Under the pieces are notes generated by a model. It was not told where the DNA came from, made no database searches, and saw only the letters and a program-made list of their open reading frames with translations. The translations under genes were made by a program, and so were the position numbers. 64,000 nucleotides of DNA from the NCBI GenBank assembly GCA_964463165.1, contig CAYXBK010000014.1, positions 62,001 to 126,000 of the forward strand. Reading direction: 5' to 3'. The first letter of the stretch is position 1, and each line of letters starts with the position of its first letter. The DNA comes from UBA7236 sp964463165 (lineage in GTDB: Bacteria > Bacteroidota > Bacteroidia > Chitinophagales > BACL12). Positions 53,062 to 61,549 of this stretch are shown here, one piece after another.

Positions 53062-55593
53062 ATGAAGTATCCTGAAATGAAATTTATTGAAGAATGGTAC
53101 CGCAGAAAAAACTGGCAATCTTATCCTTTTCAGCTTGAACTTGCACAGGCATATTTTGAAGGTTACAATGGTTTATTAAATGCGCCAACCGGCAGCGGTA
53201 AAACTTATGCAATGTGGATTCCAATTCTTGCAGAAGAATTAAAGAGGAGGGAGGAGGAAGGAGGAAGGAGAAAGGAGGAAGGAGAAAAAAAAGAAAAAGG
53301 TGAAGGGAATTTAACGAAGCCACTGCAAACTGAGACTGCCAACAGCCAACTTAAAATTCTCTGGATCTCACCTTTACGTGCGCTCGCAAAAGATATCTGC
53401 AATGCCTTGCAGGATGCCTGCAATGTGATGGAACTCGACTGGAAAGTTGAATTGCGCACCGGCGATGTTTCTGCCGCAGTGAAGCAGCAACAGAAAAAAC
53501 AAATGCCGGATTGTTTGATCATTACACCGGAAAGTTTACATGTTTTATTATGCGGAAAAAATAATTCAACCTTATTCAGCAATTTACAATGTATCGTTGT
53601 TGACGAATGGCACGAATTACTCGGAAGTAAAAGAGGTGTACAGGTAGAACTTGCAATTTCAAGATTAAAAGCAATCGTGCAAAATCAAAACCGAAATTTA
53701 CATATCTGGGGAATCAGTGCAACAATCGGAAATTTAATTGAAGCAATGGAAGTATTGCTCGGCACCGACCGCGATGAAAATACATCTGTCATCATCAGAA
53801 GCAATGCAAAAAAAGAAATTGCTGTGCATACCGTATTACCTGCGTCAATTGAAATTTTACCCTGGGCAGGACATATCGGTTTAAAATTATTACCGCAGAT
53901 TTCTTCCATCATCAATGCATCATCCACCACACTTGTATTTACAAATACACGTGCAATGGCGGAAATATGGTATCATCAGATATTAAATTATAATGAAGAA
54001 CTGGCAGGATTAATTGCTATGCATCATGGAAGTTTATCATCCGAAGTGCGTGACTGGGTAGAAGAAAATTTACATGCAGGAAATTTAAAAGCGGTTTTCT
54101 GCACCAGCAGCCTTGATCTCGGTGTTGATTTCAGGCCTGTTGATACTGTCATTCAGATCGGCTCGCCGAAAGGTGTTGCACGGTTTACGCAACGTGCAGG
54201 AAGAAGCGGCCATCAACCCGGTGCCGTTTCAAAAATTTATTTTGTGCCCACACACGCTTTGGAATTAGTTGAAATTGCAGCAATCAAAGAGGCAATTAAA
54301 AAAAATATGGTTGAAAAGCGGGAACCATTTGTAATGTGCTTTGATGTGCTCGTGCAATATTTAGTAACACTGAGTGTCGGTGAAGGGTTTGAAGGGGAGG
54401 AGATATACAATGAATTAAAAACAACACATGCGTTTCAATATTTAAATGACGATGAGTGGAAATGGTTGTTGCAATTTATTACGAAAGGCGGTTCTGCATT
54501 TTCAAATTATGATGATTTTAATAAAGTAGGTTTTGCAGATGGAAAATATCGTATCATGAATAAACTTGCCGCTACAAAACATCGCCTGCAAATCGGAACA
54601 ATCGTTTCGGAACCGGTTGTGCGTATTGCATATTTGAAAGGCGGCAGTTTAGGTACGATCGAAGAATATTTTATTGCGCAATTAAAACCCGGTGATGTTT
54701 TCTGGTTTGCGGGCTTATGCCTCGAATTTGTTTTACTGAAAGATATGACGGCCTTTGTGCGGAAAACGAAAGAGCAAAAAGCAGGTACGGCAAGTTATAT
54801 GGGCGGGCGTATGCCTCTATCAGGATATATGGCGGAACTGATGCGTATTCAATTGGAACAATCGGCCGATAATGCGAGGCCCGAAAAAGAATATCAATTA
54901 CTTGAACCGCTTTTGCAATTACAGCGTGAAAGGTCTGCTATTCCGAAAACGGATGAATTACTTGTTGAAATTTCAGAAAGTGAAGATGGATGCCATATTT
55001 TCTTTTATCCTTTTGAAGGAAGAGTTGTACATGAAGTAATGGCCGGACTTGCGGCATACAGACTGAGTAGAAAACAAAGCCTGAGTATTTCTGTTGCAAT
55101 GAATGATTACGGATTTGAATTATTATGCAACGAGAAAATTGAAATGGATGAAGAAACAGTGCGTCAATTATTTGCCGTTGCAAAAATGGAAGAAGATATG
55201 TTCAACAGTGTGAATGCGGCAGAAATGGCAAGAAGAAAATTCAGGGATGTTTCAATTATTTCAGGTTTGATTTTTCAGGGATATCCGGGTGAATTAAAAA
55301 GAGCAAGGCATCTCCAATCCTCGGCGCAATTATTATTTGATGTGTTGCGGGAATATGAACCGACGAATTTATTGCTGAAACAATCGTATGATGAAATCCT
55401 GCATGATCAGATGGAGCATGCCCGCATGCGCACTGCTTTATTGCGGATTCAAAACAGTAAGGTATTGATTCATTCCACCGAAAAATTTTCACCCTTCGCA
55501 TTCCCCATTGTTGTAGATGATCTTTCAAGAAATAAACTGAGTTCAGAAAAATTATCCGACAGGATCAAAAAAATGGTGATCGAGAATCAATGA
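53062..55593 (+). CDS. Lhr-like helicase of the ligase-associated DNA damage group
   Basis: 843 residues. SF2 helicase: P-loop NAPTGSGKT (40-48), motif II DEWH (181-184), SATIGNL, LVFTNTRAMAEIW and QRAGRSGHQPGA (motif VI), followed by the Lhr-type winged-helix/beta-barrel C-terminal part. It belongs to the family that occurs with an ATP-dependent DNA ligase, an exonuclease and PdeM; here only PdeM is adjacent. Between motifs I and Ia lies an unusual insertion (residues 61-95, KRREEEGGRRKEEGEKK ...) encoded by a polypurine tract. Confidence 0.9.
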   Translation: MKYPEMKFIEEWYRRKNWQSYPFQLELAQAYFEGYNGLLNAPTGSGKTYAMWIPILAEELKRREEEGGRRKEEGEKKEKGEGNLTKPLQTETANSQLKILWISPLRALAKDICNALQDACNVMELDWKVELRTGDVSAAVKQQQKKQMPDCLIITPESLHVLLCGKNNSTLFSNLQCIVVDEWHELLGSKRGVQVELAISRLKAIVQNQNRNLHIWGISATIGNLIEAMEVLLGTDRDENTSVIIRSNAKKEIAVHTVLPASIEILPWAGHIGLKLLPQISSIINASSTTLVFTNTRAMAEIWYHQILNYNEELAGLIAMHHGSLSSEVRDWVEENLHAGNLKAVFCTSSLDLGVDFRPVDTVIQIGSPKGVARFTQRAGRSGHQPGAVSKIYFVPTHALELVEIAAIKEAIKKNMVEKREPFVMCFDVLVQYLVTLSVGEGFEGEEIYNELKTTHAFQYLNDDEWKWLLQFITKGGSAFSNYDDFNKVGFADGKYRIMNKLAATKHRLQIGTIVSEPVVRIAYLKGGSLGTIEEYFIAQLKPGDVFWFAGLCLEFVLLKDMTAFVRKTKEQKAGTASYMGGRMPLSGYMAELMRIQLEQSADNARPEKEYQLLEPLLQLQRERSAIPKTDELLVEISESEDGCHIFFYPFEGRVVHEVMAGLAAYRLSRKQSLSISVAMNDYGFELLCNEKIEMDEETVRQLFAVAKMEEDMFNSVNAAEMARRKFRDVSIISGLIFQGYPGELKRARHLQSSAQLLFDVLREYEPTNLLLKQSYDEILHDQMEHARMRTALLRIQNSKVLIHSTEKFSPFAFPIVVDDLSRNKLSSEKLSDRIKKMVIENQ
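53235..53310 (+). repeat. Polypurine tract inside the helicase gene
   Basis: About 75 bases composed almost only of A and G, iterating aggagg/aggaag/aggaga words. It encodes a Lys/Arg/Glu/Gly run inserted in the helicase between motif I and motif Ia, and is an obvious site for slippage. It also contains several Shine-Dalgarno-like AGGAGG sequences. Confidence 0.75.
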
Positions 55594-55607
55594 ATTAAAT
55601 TTGCATT

Positions 55608-56246
55608 GTGCAGGTTACCATCCGCAAGCAAAACTTTATTTTATCACCGGCAAAAATATTGTTCTGGGAAGAGCAGCGCTGGCTGATCATTTCAGATGCG
55701 CATTTTGCGAAAGAAACGCATTTCAGAAAAAATGGTATTGCCGTTCCTTCCGGAATTCTTCAGAATGATCTGGAAAAAATTGACCGGCTGATCAACCAAT
55801 TTAAACCCTCGGCAATTTTATTTCTCGGTGATATGTTTCACAGCGAAGAAAATGAAGGATTGCATGCATTTATGCAATGGCGCAGGAAACAAAAAACGGA
55901 AATGCATTTAGTGATCGGCAACCATGATATTCTGAGCAGAGAATGGTATACGTTTGCAGACCTGGTTATACACGAGCATTTTTATTTATCGGGGCCGATC
56001 CTCTTCAGCCATGAAAAATTAATTGTGGATGATGCGGACATATATAATTTCTCAGGGCATTTACATCCATGCATACGTATGTACGGAAAAGCAAAACAAT
56101 CTTTACGCATGCCCTGCTTCTGGTTCGGCGAACAACATGGCATCTTACCCGCATTCGGAGCCTTCACAGGATCAAGATCCATTCAGCCGAAAAAAGAAGA
56201 TCAGATTTTTGCAGTTGGAGAAAATGAAATTTTCAAACTTCAATAA
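55608..56246 (+). CDS. pdeM: Ligase-associated metallophosphoesterase PdeM
   Basis: 212-residue calcineurin-like phosphoesterase. Metal-site motifs: ISDAHFAKETHFRK, ILFLGDMFHSEEN, LVIGNHDILS, FSHEK and FSGHLHPCIR. Family members act with the Lhr-like helicase in DNA repair as a nuclease. Start GTG at 55608 is 14 bp after the helicase stop, showing close coupling. It runs 7 bp into the convergent gene at 56240. Confidence 0.88.
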   Translation: MQVTIRKQNFILSPAKILFWEEQRWLIISDAHFAKETHFRKNGIAVPSGILQNDLEKIDRLINQFKPSAILFLGDMFHSEENEGLHAFMQWRRKQKTEMHLVIGNHDILSREWYTFADLVIHEHFYLSGPILFSHEKLIVDDADIYNFSGHLHPCIRMYGKAKQSLRMPCFWFGEQHGILPAFGAFTGSRSIQPKKEDQIFAVGENEIFKLQ

Positions 56247-57760
56247 TTCATGAAAGTTGAAAATTTATCGGTTTGTGTATAGCCGTTATTTTGAATATAA
56301 TTATAGATATAAACTCCTTTTTCAAGCCGGAGTGAAGTTATTAATTCGTCAATCTGGTTGCGGTAAATAATTTGATTGAATACAAGCCTCCCGGAAATAT
56401 CATATATGAGCATATTGCCATATGCATCATTAAAATTAATATTGGTGGTAGCAACTTTTAAAAATGATATATCACCATTTACATTTACTTCAGATAATTT
56501 ATAATAATTATCACCTGAATAAGGCTTCATGTCAACAAGATAATAAACTGTTTTTTCTGTTGAATTCATTTTCCCGTCAACAGTTGCAAATTTTTCAAAA
56601 TGAACACCATCAGATGATTTTTCGATTAAATAATAATCGTTGTTCATTTCGGTTTCAGTTATCCAGGTTAAAGCAACCGTATTATTTTCGACCGGTTCTG
56701 CTGTAAAGCTTGTTAATGTAACCGGTAAAAAAATGCACGGATCAAAAGTAGCTCCTGCGGTTAAGGTCCAGTCAATTGTGTAACCCGTAACAGGTGGTGT
56801 CCAGTGGTTAATCACCAAATAATAACAATCACCGGCCGTCACATTTAATGTAGAAACCCAACTATCACCGGTTGCACCTTCTGTTACATCGGCAGCTGAT
56901 GCTTTCATTCCAGTGTTACCTGTAACGCCGGAATAACTGCATCTGATTGGAGAACCGAGTGCACCGCAATCAGTTGTGGGTCCGTAAAGCGCAAAATCAT
57001 AATCATCGCTGTTTGTTACAGGATCAATAGTAAGTGCCAGGGTTCCGCCAGTAGCAAAACAGAAGTCGTACCATGTAGAATAATTTTCACCGGCCGCCAA
57101 ACAACCTACGCAGGATTCTGAAACCAATCCGGGGCCATTATCAACCGAAGCAACCGGCACATCATAACAGACTGTCTGAGAATTTATGCAATCATTATTA
57201 TCCAATCCTGATGGCCCACCCACGCAAGGAACACAACTTAATGTTGCAGACCATCCATCCAGTTGAGTTGATGCATCTGATGTAAACCTGAAAGTAAGAC
57301 ATCCGCTCGCATCTGTAGATGTAACGGTAAAAGGAGTAAGGGTACCACAAAGCCGGCCGAGTGGTGATGTGTAACCCGCAATTGTGATCAAGGTACTGTT
57401 TTGTGTGGCTCCGTTTCCCACAGTAAGATAATCTTTAGTGCATTCTCCTGCACCTGTCGGATTTTGAACAACAAAACTGTTAAAAGTTGCAGACATACAT
57501 TGGTAAGCTGTATTTGGACAGAAAACCCGGTAAATTGAACTCACATTTTTTTTATAAATGCCGCCGGCCCCGGTATTATCATCAGTATAAGTTCCGCTGC
57601 ATGTGTTTGTCATGCAATCTCCGGCATATGTGCCGCTAATGCCGGAAGTAGGATGCGTATAGGTTTGAGAATATAAATTGTGAGAAAACGTGATTAAACA
57701 AATCATTAATAAATACAGCGGGAGTCTGTATTCAATTCGGTATGTGTGGTAGTATCGCAT
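56240..57760 (-). CDS. T9SS-exported protein with CUB-like and PPC-like domains
   Basis: 506 residues: signal region LPLYLLMICLITFSHNLYSQ; a CUB-like domain (~30-180, YRVFCPNTAYQCMSATFNSF, CLTFRFTSDASTQLDGWSA); a PPC-like or adhesion domain to ~350 (YDFALYGPTTDCGALGSP, GDCYYLVINHWTPPVTGY); a fibronectin-like segment VTLTSFTAEPVENNTVALTW; and a sorting tail with NMLIYDISGRLVFNQIIY. The usual final 'GxYxxKxxxx' is modified. Likely surface or secreted; no catalytic site seen. Confidence 0.78.
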   Translation of the reverse strand: MRYYHTYRIEYRLPLYLLMICLITFSHNLYSQTYTHPTSGISGTYAGDCMTNTCSGTYTDDNTGAGGIYKKNVSSIYRVFCPNTAYQCMSATFNSFVVQNPTGAGECTKDYLTVGNGATQNSTLITIAGYTSPLGRLCGTLTPFTVTSTDASGCLTFRFTSDASTQLDGWSATLSCVPCVGGPSGLDNNDCINSQTVCYDVPVASVDNGPGLVSESCVGCLAAGENYSTWYDFCFATGGTLALTIDPVTNSDDYDFALYGPTTDCGALGSPIRCSYSGVTGNTGMKASAADVTEGATGDSWVSTLNVTAGDCYYLVINHWTPPVTGYTIDWTLTAGATFDPCIFLPVTLTSFTAEPVENNTVALTWITETEMNNDYYLIEKSSDGVHFEKFATVDGKMNSTEKTVYYLVDMKPYSGDNYYKLSEVNVNGDISFLKVATTNINFNDAYGNMLIYDISGRLVFNQIIYRNQIDELITSLRLEKGVYIYNYIQNNGYTQTDKFSTFMNY

Positions 57761-57786
57761 TTGCCGGATATATGCTTGTTTAGATA

Positions 57787-58107
57787 TCAGCCGCTTCCTC
57801 TTGGTTTCAAGCCGCTGTTGTATTTTTTAATTGCCTTATCCACTCCGTAAATTATCAAATCAAATCCGGTAGCAATATCATGAACTTCAACATCAGCATC
57901 CGGCATGCGCAATTCCTCATATTGATCGAGGTTCAGATTTTCGAGCATTTCTTCCGTAACCAGATCAAGGCCCACAATTTCAAAATCCATTTTATAACGA
58001 TCAACGAGAGGTGGCAACTGGAATTTTAAATCTGACAGCGATTGCCCGTTTGCATGAATCATACAAAAGGTTAGGATAGAGATCAGCAAAGAGTAACCGC
58101 GGCGCAT
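57787..58107 (-). CDS. Small secreted protein of unknown function
   Basis: 106 residues with N-terminal signal sequence RRGYSLLISILTFCMIHANG. The mature part is short and acidic (FEIVGLDLVTEEMLENLNLD, YEELRMPDADVEVHDIATG). It lies 26 bp upstream of the CUB-like T9SS gene on the same strand, so it may be co-transcribed. No family recognised. Confidence 0.55.
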   Translation of the reverse strand: MRRGYSLLISILTFCMIHANGQSLSDLKFQLPPLVDRYKMDFEIVGLDLVTEEMLENLNLDQYEELRMPDADVEVHDIATGFDLIIYGVDKAIKKYNSGLKPRGSG

Positions 58108-58187
58108 CTGACAATTTGAGTATAAAATTAATAAAAAATTACGTTGTTTGATTCAGGTACCTCAAGATTCCTTACAATGTTTTCCAT

Positions 58188-58754
58188 TTAATTCAAAATC
58201 GGATCTTCGGGATAATTTATAATCTGGCTGTATTCACCTCCCATATCATTCAAAACTGTTTTCCAGAGTTCTTTTTCATGTGTATCGAAAATATACCTTG
58301 TTTTAGCTTCCGATACGATCCACGAATTGTCTTCGAGTTCTGCAACAAGCTGGCCCGGACTCCATCCGCTGTAGCCAAGAAAAAATTTCACGTCTTTCGG
58401 GTCAATTGTTCCTGCTTTCATCAGATTGCTCAATTGCTCAAAATTCCCGCCCCAGCAAATATCATTAATGATCGGCATGCTGTCTTCCACCAGATCGCCA
58501 TGGCAATGGAGATAATGCAATGTGTCCTGCGCTACCGGGCCTCCGTAAAACAATTCATTATCCAGTCCTTCGAAATCAACCAGGGCATCGCTCACTTTTA
58601 TTTTTAACGGACGATTCAGAATAAATCCAACCGTTCCACCGTCCTCCACATGTTCGCAGAGCATCACAACGGTTCGCTTGAAATTCGGGTCGAGCATGAA
58701 CGGTTCGCTCAGCAGAAGCTGGCCGGCAGTGGGGAGTACTTTGTTTTTGATCAT
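58188..58754 (-). CDS. yqgE: YqgE/AlgH family protein
   Basis: 188 residues matching YqgE/AlgH throughout: GQLLLSEPFMLDPNFKRTVV, GTVGFILNRPLKIKV, YGGPVAQDTLHYLH, FLGYSGWSPGQLVAELEDNS. The fold is known but the biochemical role is not established. The Bacteroidota version is complete. Divergent gene at 58967 leaves 212 bp; I see no clear promoter there beyond AT-rich stretches. Confidence 0.9.
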   Translation of the reverse strand: MIKNKVLPTAGQLLLSEPFMLDPNFKRTVVMLCEHVEDGGTVGFILNRPLKIKVSDALVDFEGLDNELFYGGPVAQDTLHYLHCHGDLVEDSMPIINDICWGGNFEQLSNLMKAGTIDPKDVKFFLGYSGWSPGQLVAELEDNSWIVSEAKTRYIFDTHEKELWKTVLNDMGGEYSQIINYPEDPILN

Positions 58755-58966
58755 AAATTCTTTTCCACGTGAAAATCAATTTCAAATATCTGTCAATCTT
58801 CCGAATTACCAAATTTATTTTCGGGGGATAAGGCCGGAATGTAAACAGATGATTTTAACGCATATTTTAACTCTTCCTGATTTTATTATCAATTCCTCAA
58901 CCAGAGTTGTAATTCGGGATGATTCCACCTATTTTTGAAGTATCAATCTACAACTAAATTACTGGC

Positions 58967-61225
58967 ATGAAAAAAATTTACATTTCACTGTTGATCCTTT
59001 TTGTTTCAACATATTTAAATGCGCAACTTTCAATTAATGCAATCGGCTCACCCGAAACAATTGATTTTACCGGATTTGCCGGTGCAGGATTTCAGCCCGG
59101 CGGTGGTGTCGGTATGTTAAATTCAGATACCTGGTCGGCAACTGGTTTCAGTGACGGCGATCTTGATTTCGGGGCCACTGCCTTGAGTGGAGATTTTGCC
59201 CGCGGGTCCACAATGGGAATCGAAAATATCGGCGGAATTTACGGAGTCGATATTCTCGGTAATCAGGGATTAATGGTGCAGCCAACTGCGGATGATTTTA
59301 CACCCGGCAGCTTTATTCTGAAATTAAAAAATGCAACAGGTGTAGATATCGGATCACTTGCAATTACATATACAATTTATGTATTGAATGACCAGAACCG
59401 CAGCAGCAGTTTTAATTTATCTTATTCAACAGATAACATCACGTATATGGATGTTCCGGCAGTGGATTATACAACACCGGAAGCTGCAGATTTAACACCG
59501 ATCATTGTACCGCAGGCAACAACCCTCAGCGGTATCACTTTTCCCAACGGAGAAGTATTTTATCTGCGCTGGACAAGTAATGATGTTGCCGGTGCCGGTA
59601 ACCGTGATGAAATTGCAATCGACGATATTTCTGTTACAGGAAATGCTGCAGTTCCGATGGCATTGTATTCAATTTCTCCTTCCGAAGCAACCGTAAATGA
59701 GGGTGATCTCGAAGGATCATTTAATGTTGAATTATCTGCGAGTGCTGATTGTATAATACATTTTGGTTATGATCCTGCTGCAACGGCAACACCCGGATTT
59801 GATTACGGATTATTTGGATTTGATCTTGAATTTTTTGATGGTGGCCCAACTTTACAAACAGTTGCTTATGGATTAGTGGATGACCTGACAGCAGAAGGAA
59901 CTGAATATGGCGGTATTTTAATTGCAAGTGCAGATGGTGCTTGTTTCGCAAGCGCTGACACGGCAATTATTATTACAATTGAAGATAACGAAATTGTTAC
60001 ACCACCGATTGCATCGTTTACAACAATCGGTGCAACTGAAGATGAATCAATTGGTACCATCACGGGTATAATTGAATTAACCGAAGCTGCCGACTGTGAA
60101 TTGCAAATGTATCTCGATGGTGCAACTACGATGACCGCAGGTTTGGATTATACATTTGCTTTACCTGCAAATTTTACATTTACTGCTGGCGGTCCAACTT
60201 CACAGGATTTTGATATTGTAATTAATGATGATGTATTGGTTGAATCTACTGAAATGTTATTGATGAATTTAACCGTGATATCAGGAACGTGTGCGATCGG
60301 AGCAATTGCAGATTTTGAAATTAATATAAATGATAATGATGACACACCTCCGGTTTATACCGTGTATGATATAGCAGATGTAACAGGAGAAGATGCTGAT
60401 GGTGTTGCATTGGACGAAGGAACACTCGCTGATTTAACCGGAATTGTGTACGGCGTTAATTTATGGGATGGGGGATTACAATTTACTTTAATAGATGCAA
60501 CAGGTGGCATTTCGGTATTTAGTTTTAGCGGTGATTTTGATTATGTTGTAAATGAAGGTGATGAAGTAAATGTACAGGGTGTCATTTCACAGTTCAACGG
60601 TTTAACTGAAATTGAACCTGATATGCTGATTTTAATTTCAAGCGGCAATCCTTTAAAAACGCCAACAGATGTAATGGGTTTAAATGAATCAACTGAATCG
60701 GATTTACTGGATATGGGTACAGTTACGATTTTAAATGAATCGCAATGGTTGGGAGACGGCACTTCATTTAATGTTGACATTATGGCACAGGATGGTTTAA
60801 CTTATGTGATGCGCATAGATGACAATACAGAACTCGCCTCCATACCGGTAATTATTGGTGAAGCAAGTCAGATTTATTTAAAAGGCCTCGGCAGTCAGTT
60901 TGATGCAGATTCACCCTTTACGTCAGGATATCAGATTATGCCCCGTTATATATCTGATGTACTTGCGGTTCCAGGTGCAATCAATCAAATTGATCCCACT
61001 GAAATTTCAATTTATCCGAATCCGACCTTATCCGATGTAATTATTTCCGGTAAAGAAAATATTGAATGGATTGAAATTATCAATCAATTGGGAGAAACAA
61101 TTCAAACAATTTCAGTAAATAATTTCGAAACAACGATTGATGTAATAAATATGCCTGCCGGATTATATTTTATGAAAATAAAAACCGAAACAGGAATTTA
61201 CTCGTCGAATTTTATAAAGGAATAA
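58967..61225 (+). CDS. T9SS-exported multidomain protein with Calx-beta-like repeats
   Basis: 752 residues: signal peptide MKKIYISLLILFVSTYLNAQ, an N-terminal beta domain (~20-225), two Calx-beta-like repeats ending IEDNEIVTPP and INDNDDTPP, then an OB-fold-like DUF5689-type domain (ADLTGIVYGVNLWDGGLQFT; YVVNEGDEVNVQGVISQFNG), and a sorting tail (ISIYPNPTLSDVIISGKENI ... AGLYFMKIKTETGIYSSNF). Probably cell-surface matrix or adhesion. Its last ~75 bases are duplicated downstream as an orphan remnant. Confidence 0.8.
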   Translation: MKKIYISLLILFVSTYLNAQLSINAIGSPETIDFTGFAGAGFQPGGGVGMLNSDTWSATGFSDGDLDFGATALSGDFARGSTMGIENIGGIYGVDILGNQGLMVQPTADDFTPGSFILKLKNATGVDIGSLAITYTIYVLNDQNRSSSFNLSYSTDNITYMDVPAVDYTTPEAADLTPIIVPQATTLSGITFPNGEVFYLRWTSNDVAGAGNRDEIAIDDISVTGNAAVPMALYSISPSEATVNEGDLEGSFNVELSASADCIIHFGYDPAATATPGFDYGLFGFDLEFFDGGPTLQTVAYGLVDDLTAEGTEYGGILIASADGACFASADTAIIITIEDNEIVTPPIASFTTIGATEDESIGTITGIIELTEAADCELQMYLDGATTMTAGLDYTFALPANFTFTAGGPTSQDFDIVINDDVLVESTEMLLMNLTVISGTCAIGAIADFEININDNDDTPPVYTVYDIADVTGEDADGVALDEGTLADLTGIVYGVNLWDGGLQFTLIDATGGISVFSFSGDFDYVVNEGDEVNVQGVISQFNGLTEIEPDMLILISSGNPLKTPTDVMGLNESTESDLLDMGTVTILNESQWLGDGTSFNVDIMAQDGLTYVMRIDDNTELASIPVIIGEASQIYLKGLGSQFDADSPFTSGYQIMPRYISDVLAVPGAINQIDPTEISIYPNPTLSDVIISGKENIEWIEIINQLGETIQTISVNNFETTIDVINMPAGLYFMKIKTETGIYSSNFIKE

Positions 61226-61235
61226 ATTTTTAATG

Positions 61236-61279
61236 GGGACAACCTAACAGGTTCAAAAGAGAACCTGTTAGGTTGTCCC
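61236..61279. repeat. Perfect 19-bp inverted repeat downstream of the T9SS gene
   Basis: Arms 61236-61254 and 61261-61279 (core gacaacctaacaggttc) with loop aaaaga. It lacks a T run, so it is not a standard terminator; it may be a hairpin element or mark a recombination joint. The duplicated sorting tail follows directly. Confidence 0.75.
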
Positions 61280-61281
61280 GG

Positions 61282-61363
61282 GCAAAACATTCCGGCAGGA
61301 TTATATTTTATGAAGATTAAAACGGATACCGGAATTTATTCATCGAATTTTATAAGGGAATAA
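61282..61363 (+). pseudogene. Orphan copy of a T9SS sorting tail
   Basis: The bases encode NIPAGLYFMKIKTDTGIYSS then NFIRE and a stop, closely matching the C-terminus of the preceding protein (NMPAGLYFMKIKTETGIYSS, NFIKE). The homology continues past the stop into aataaattttt. No start, body or promoter precedes it, so it is a remnant and not a gene. Confidence 0.75.
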
Positions 61364-61371
61364 ATTTTTCA

Positions 61372-61409
61372 GGAACCACGTTCGGGGTTATAACCGCCGA
61401 ACGGGTTCC
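61372..61409. repeat. Second large hairpin after the orphan tail
   Basis: Arms ggaacc plus cgttcgg (61372-61377, 61379-61385) pair with ccgaacg plus ggttcc (61397-61409), with one bulged A and an inner ggtta/taacc stem. There is no T run. Together with 61236-61279 it frames the duplicated tail. Confidence 0.65.
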
Positions 61410-61473
61410 CGAAAAAGGTAATCAACAATAAACTTTTTTAAAACCTTAAGCATACTTTGAGTTCATCAAACCC

Positions 61474-61542
61474 CATCAGCTAATTTGCTAATCAGCTAAT
61501 CATCATTTCACCCCATCAGCTTATTTACTAATCAGCCAATCA
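61474..61542. repeat. Low-complexity 'gctaatc' word tract, two units
   Basis: Two near-copies of ccccatcagctaatttgcta / ccccatcagcttatttacta, each followed by atcagc-aatca words, fill the gap before the tocopherol-cyclase-like gene. Confidence 0.6.
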
Positions 61543-61549
61543 AATTTCT

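Noticed and set aside
61236..61279. Ordinary terminator for the T9SS gene
   Set aside because: The stem is very stable but no T run follows on either strand; it is listed as an inverted repeat instead.
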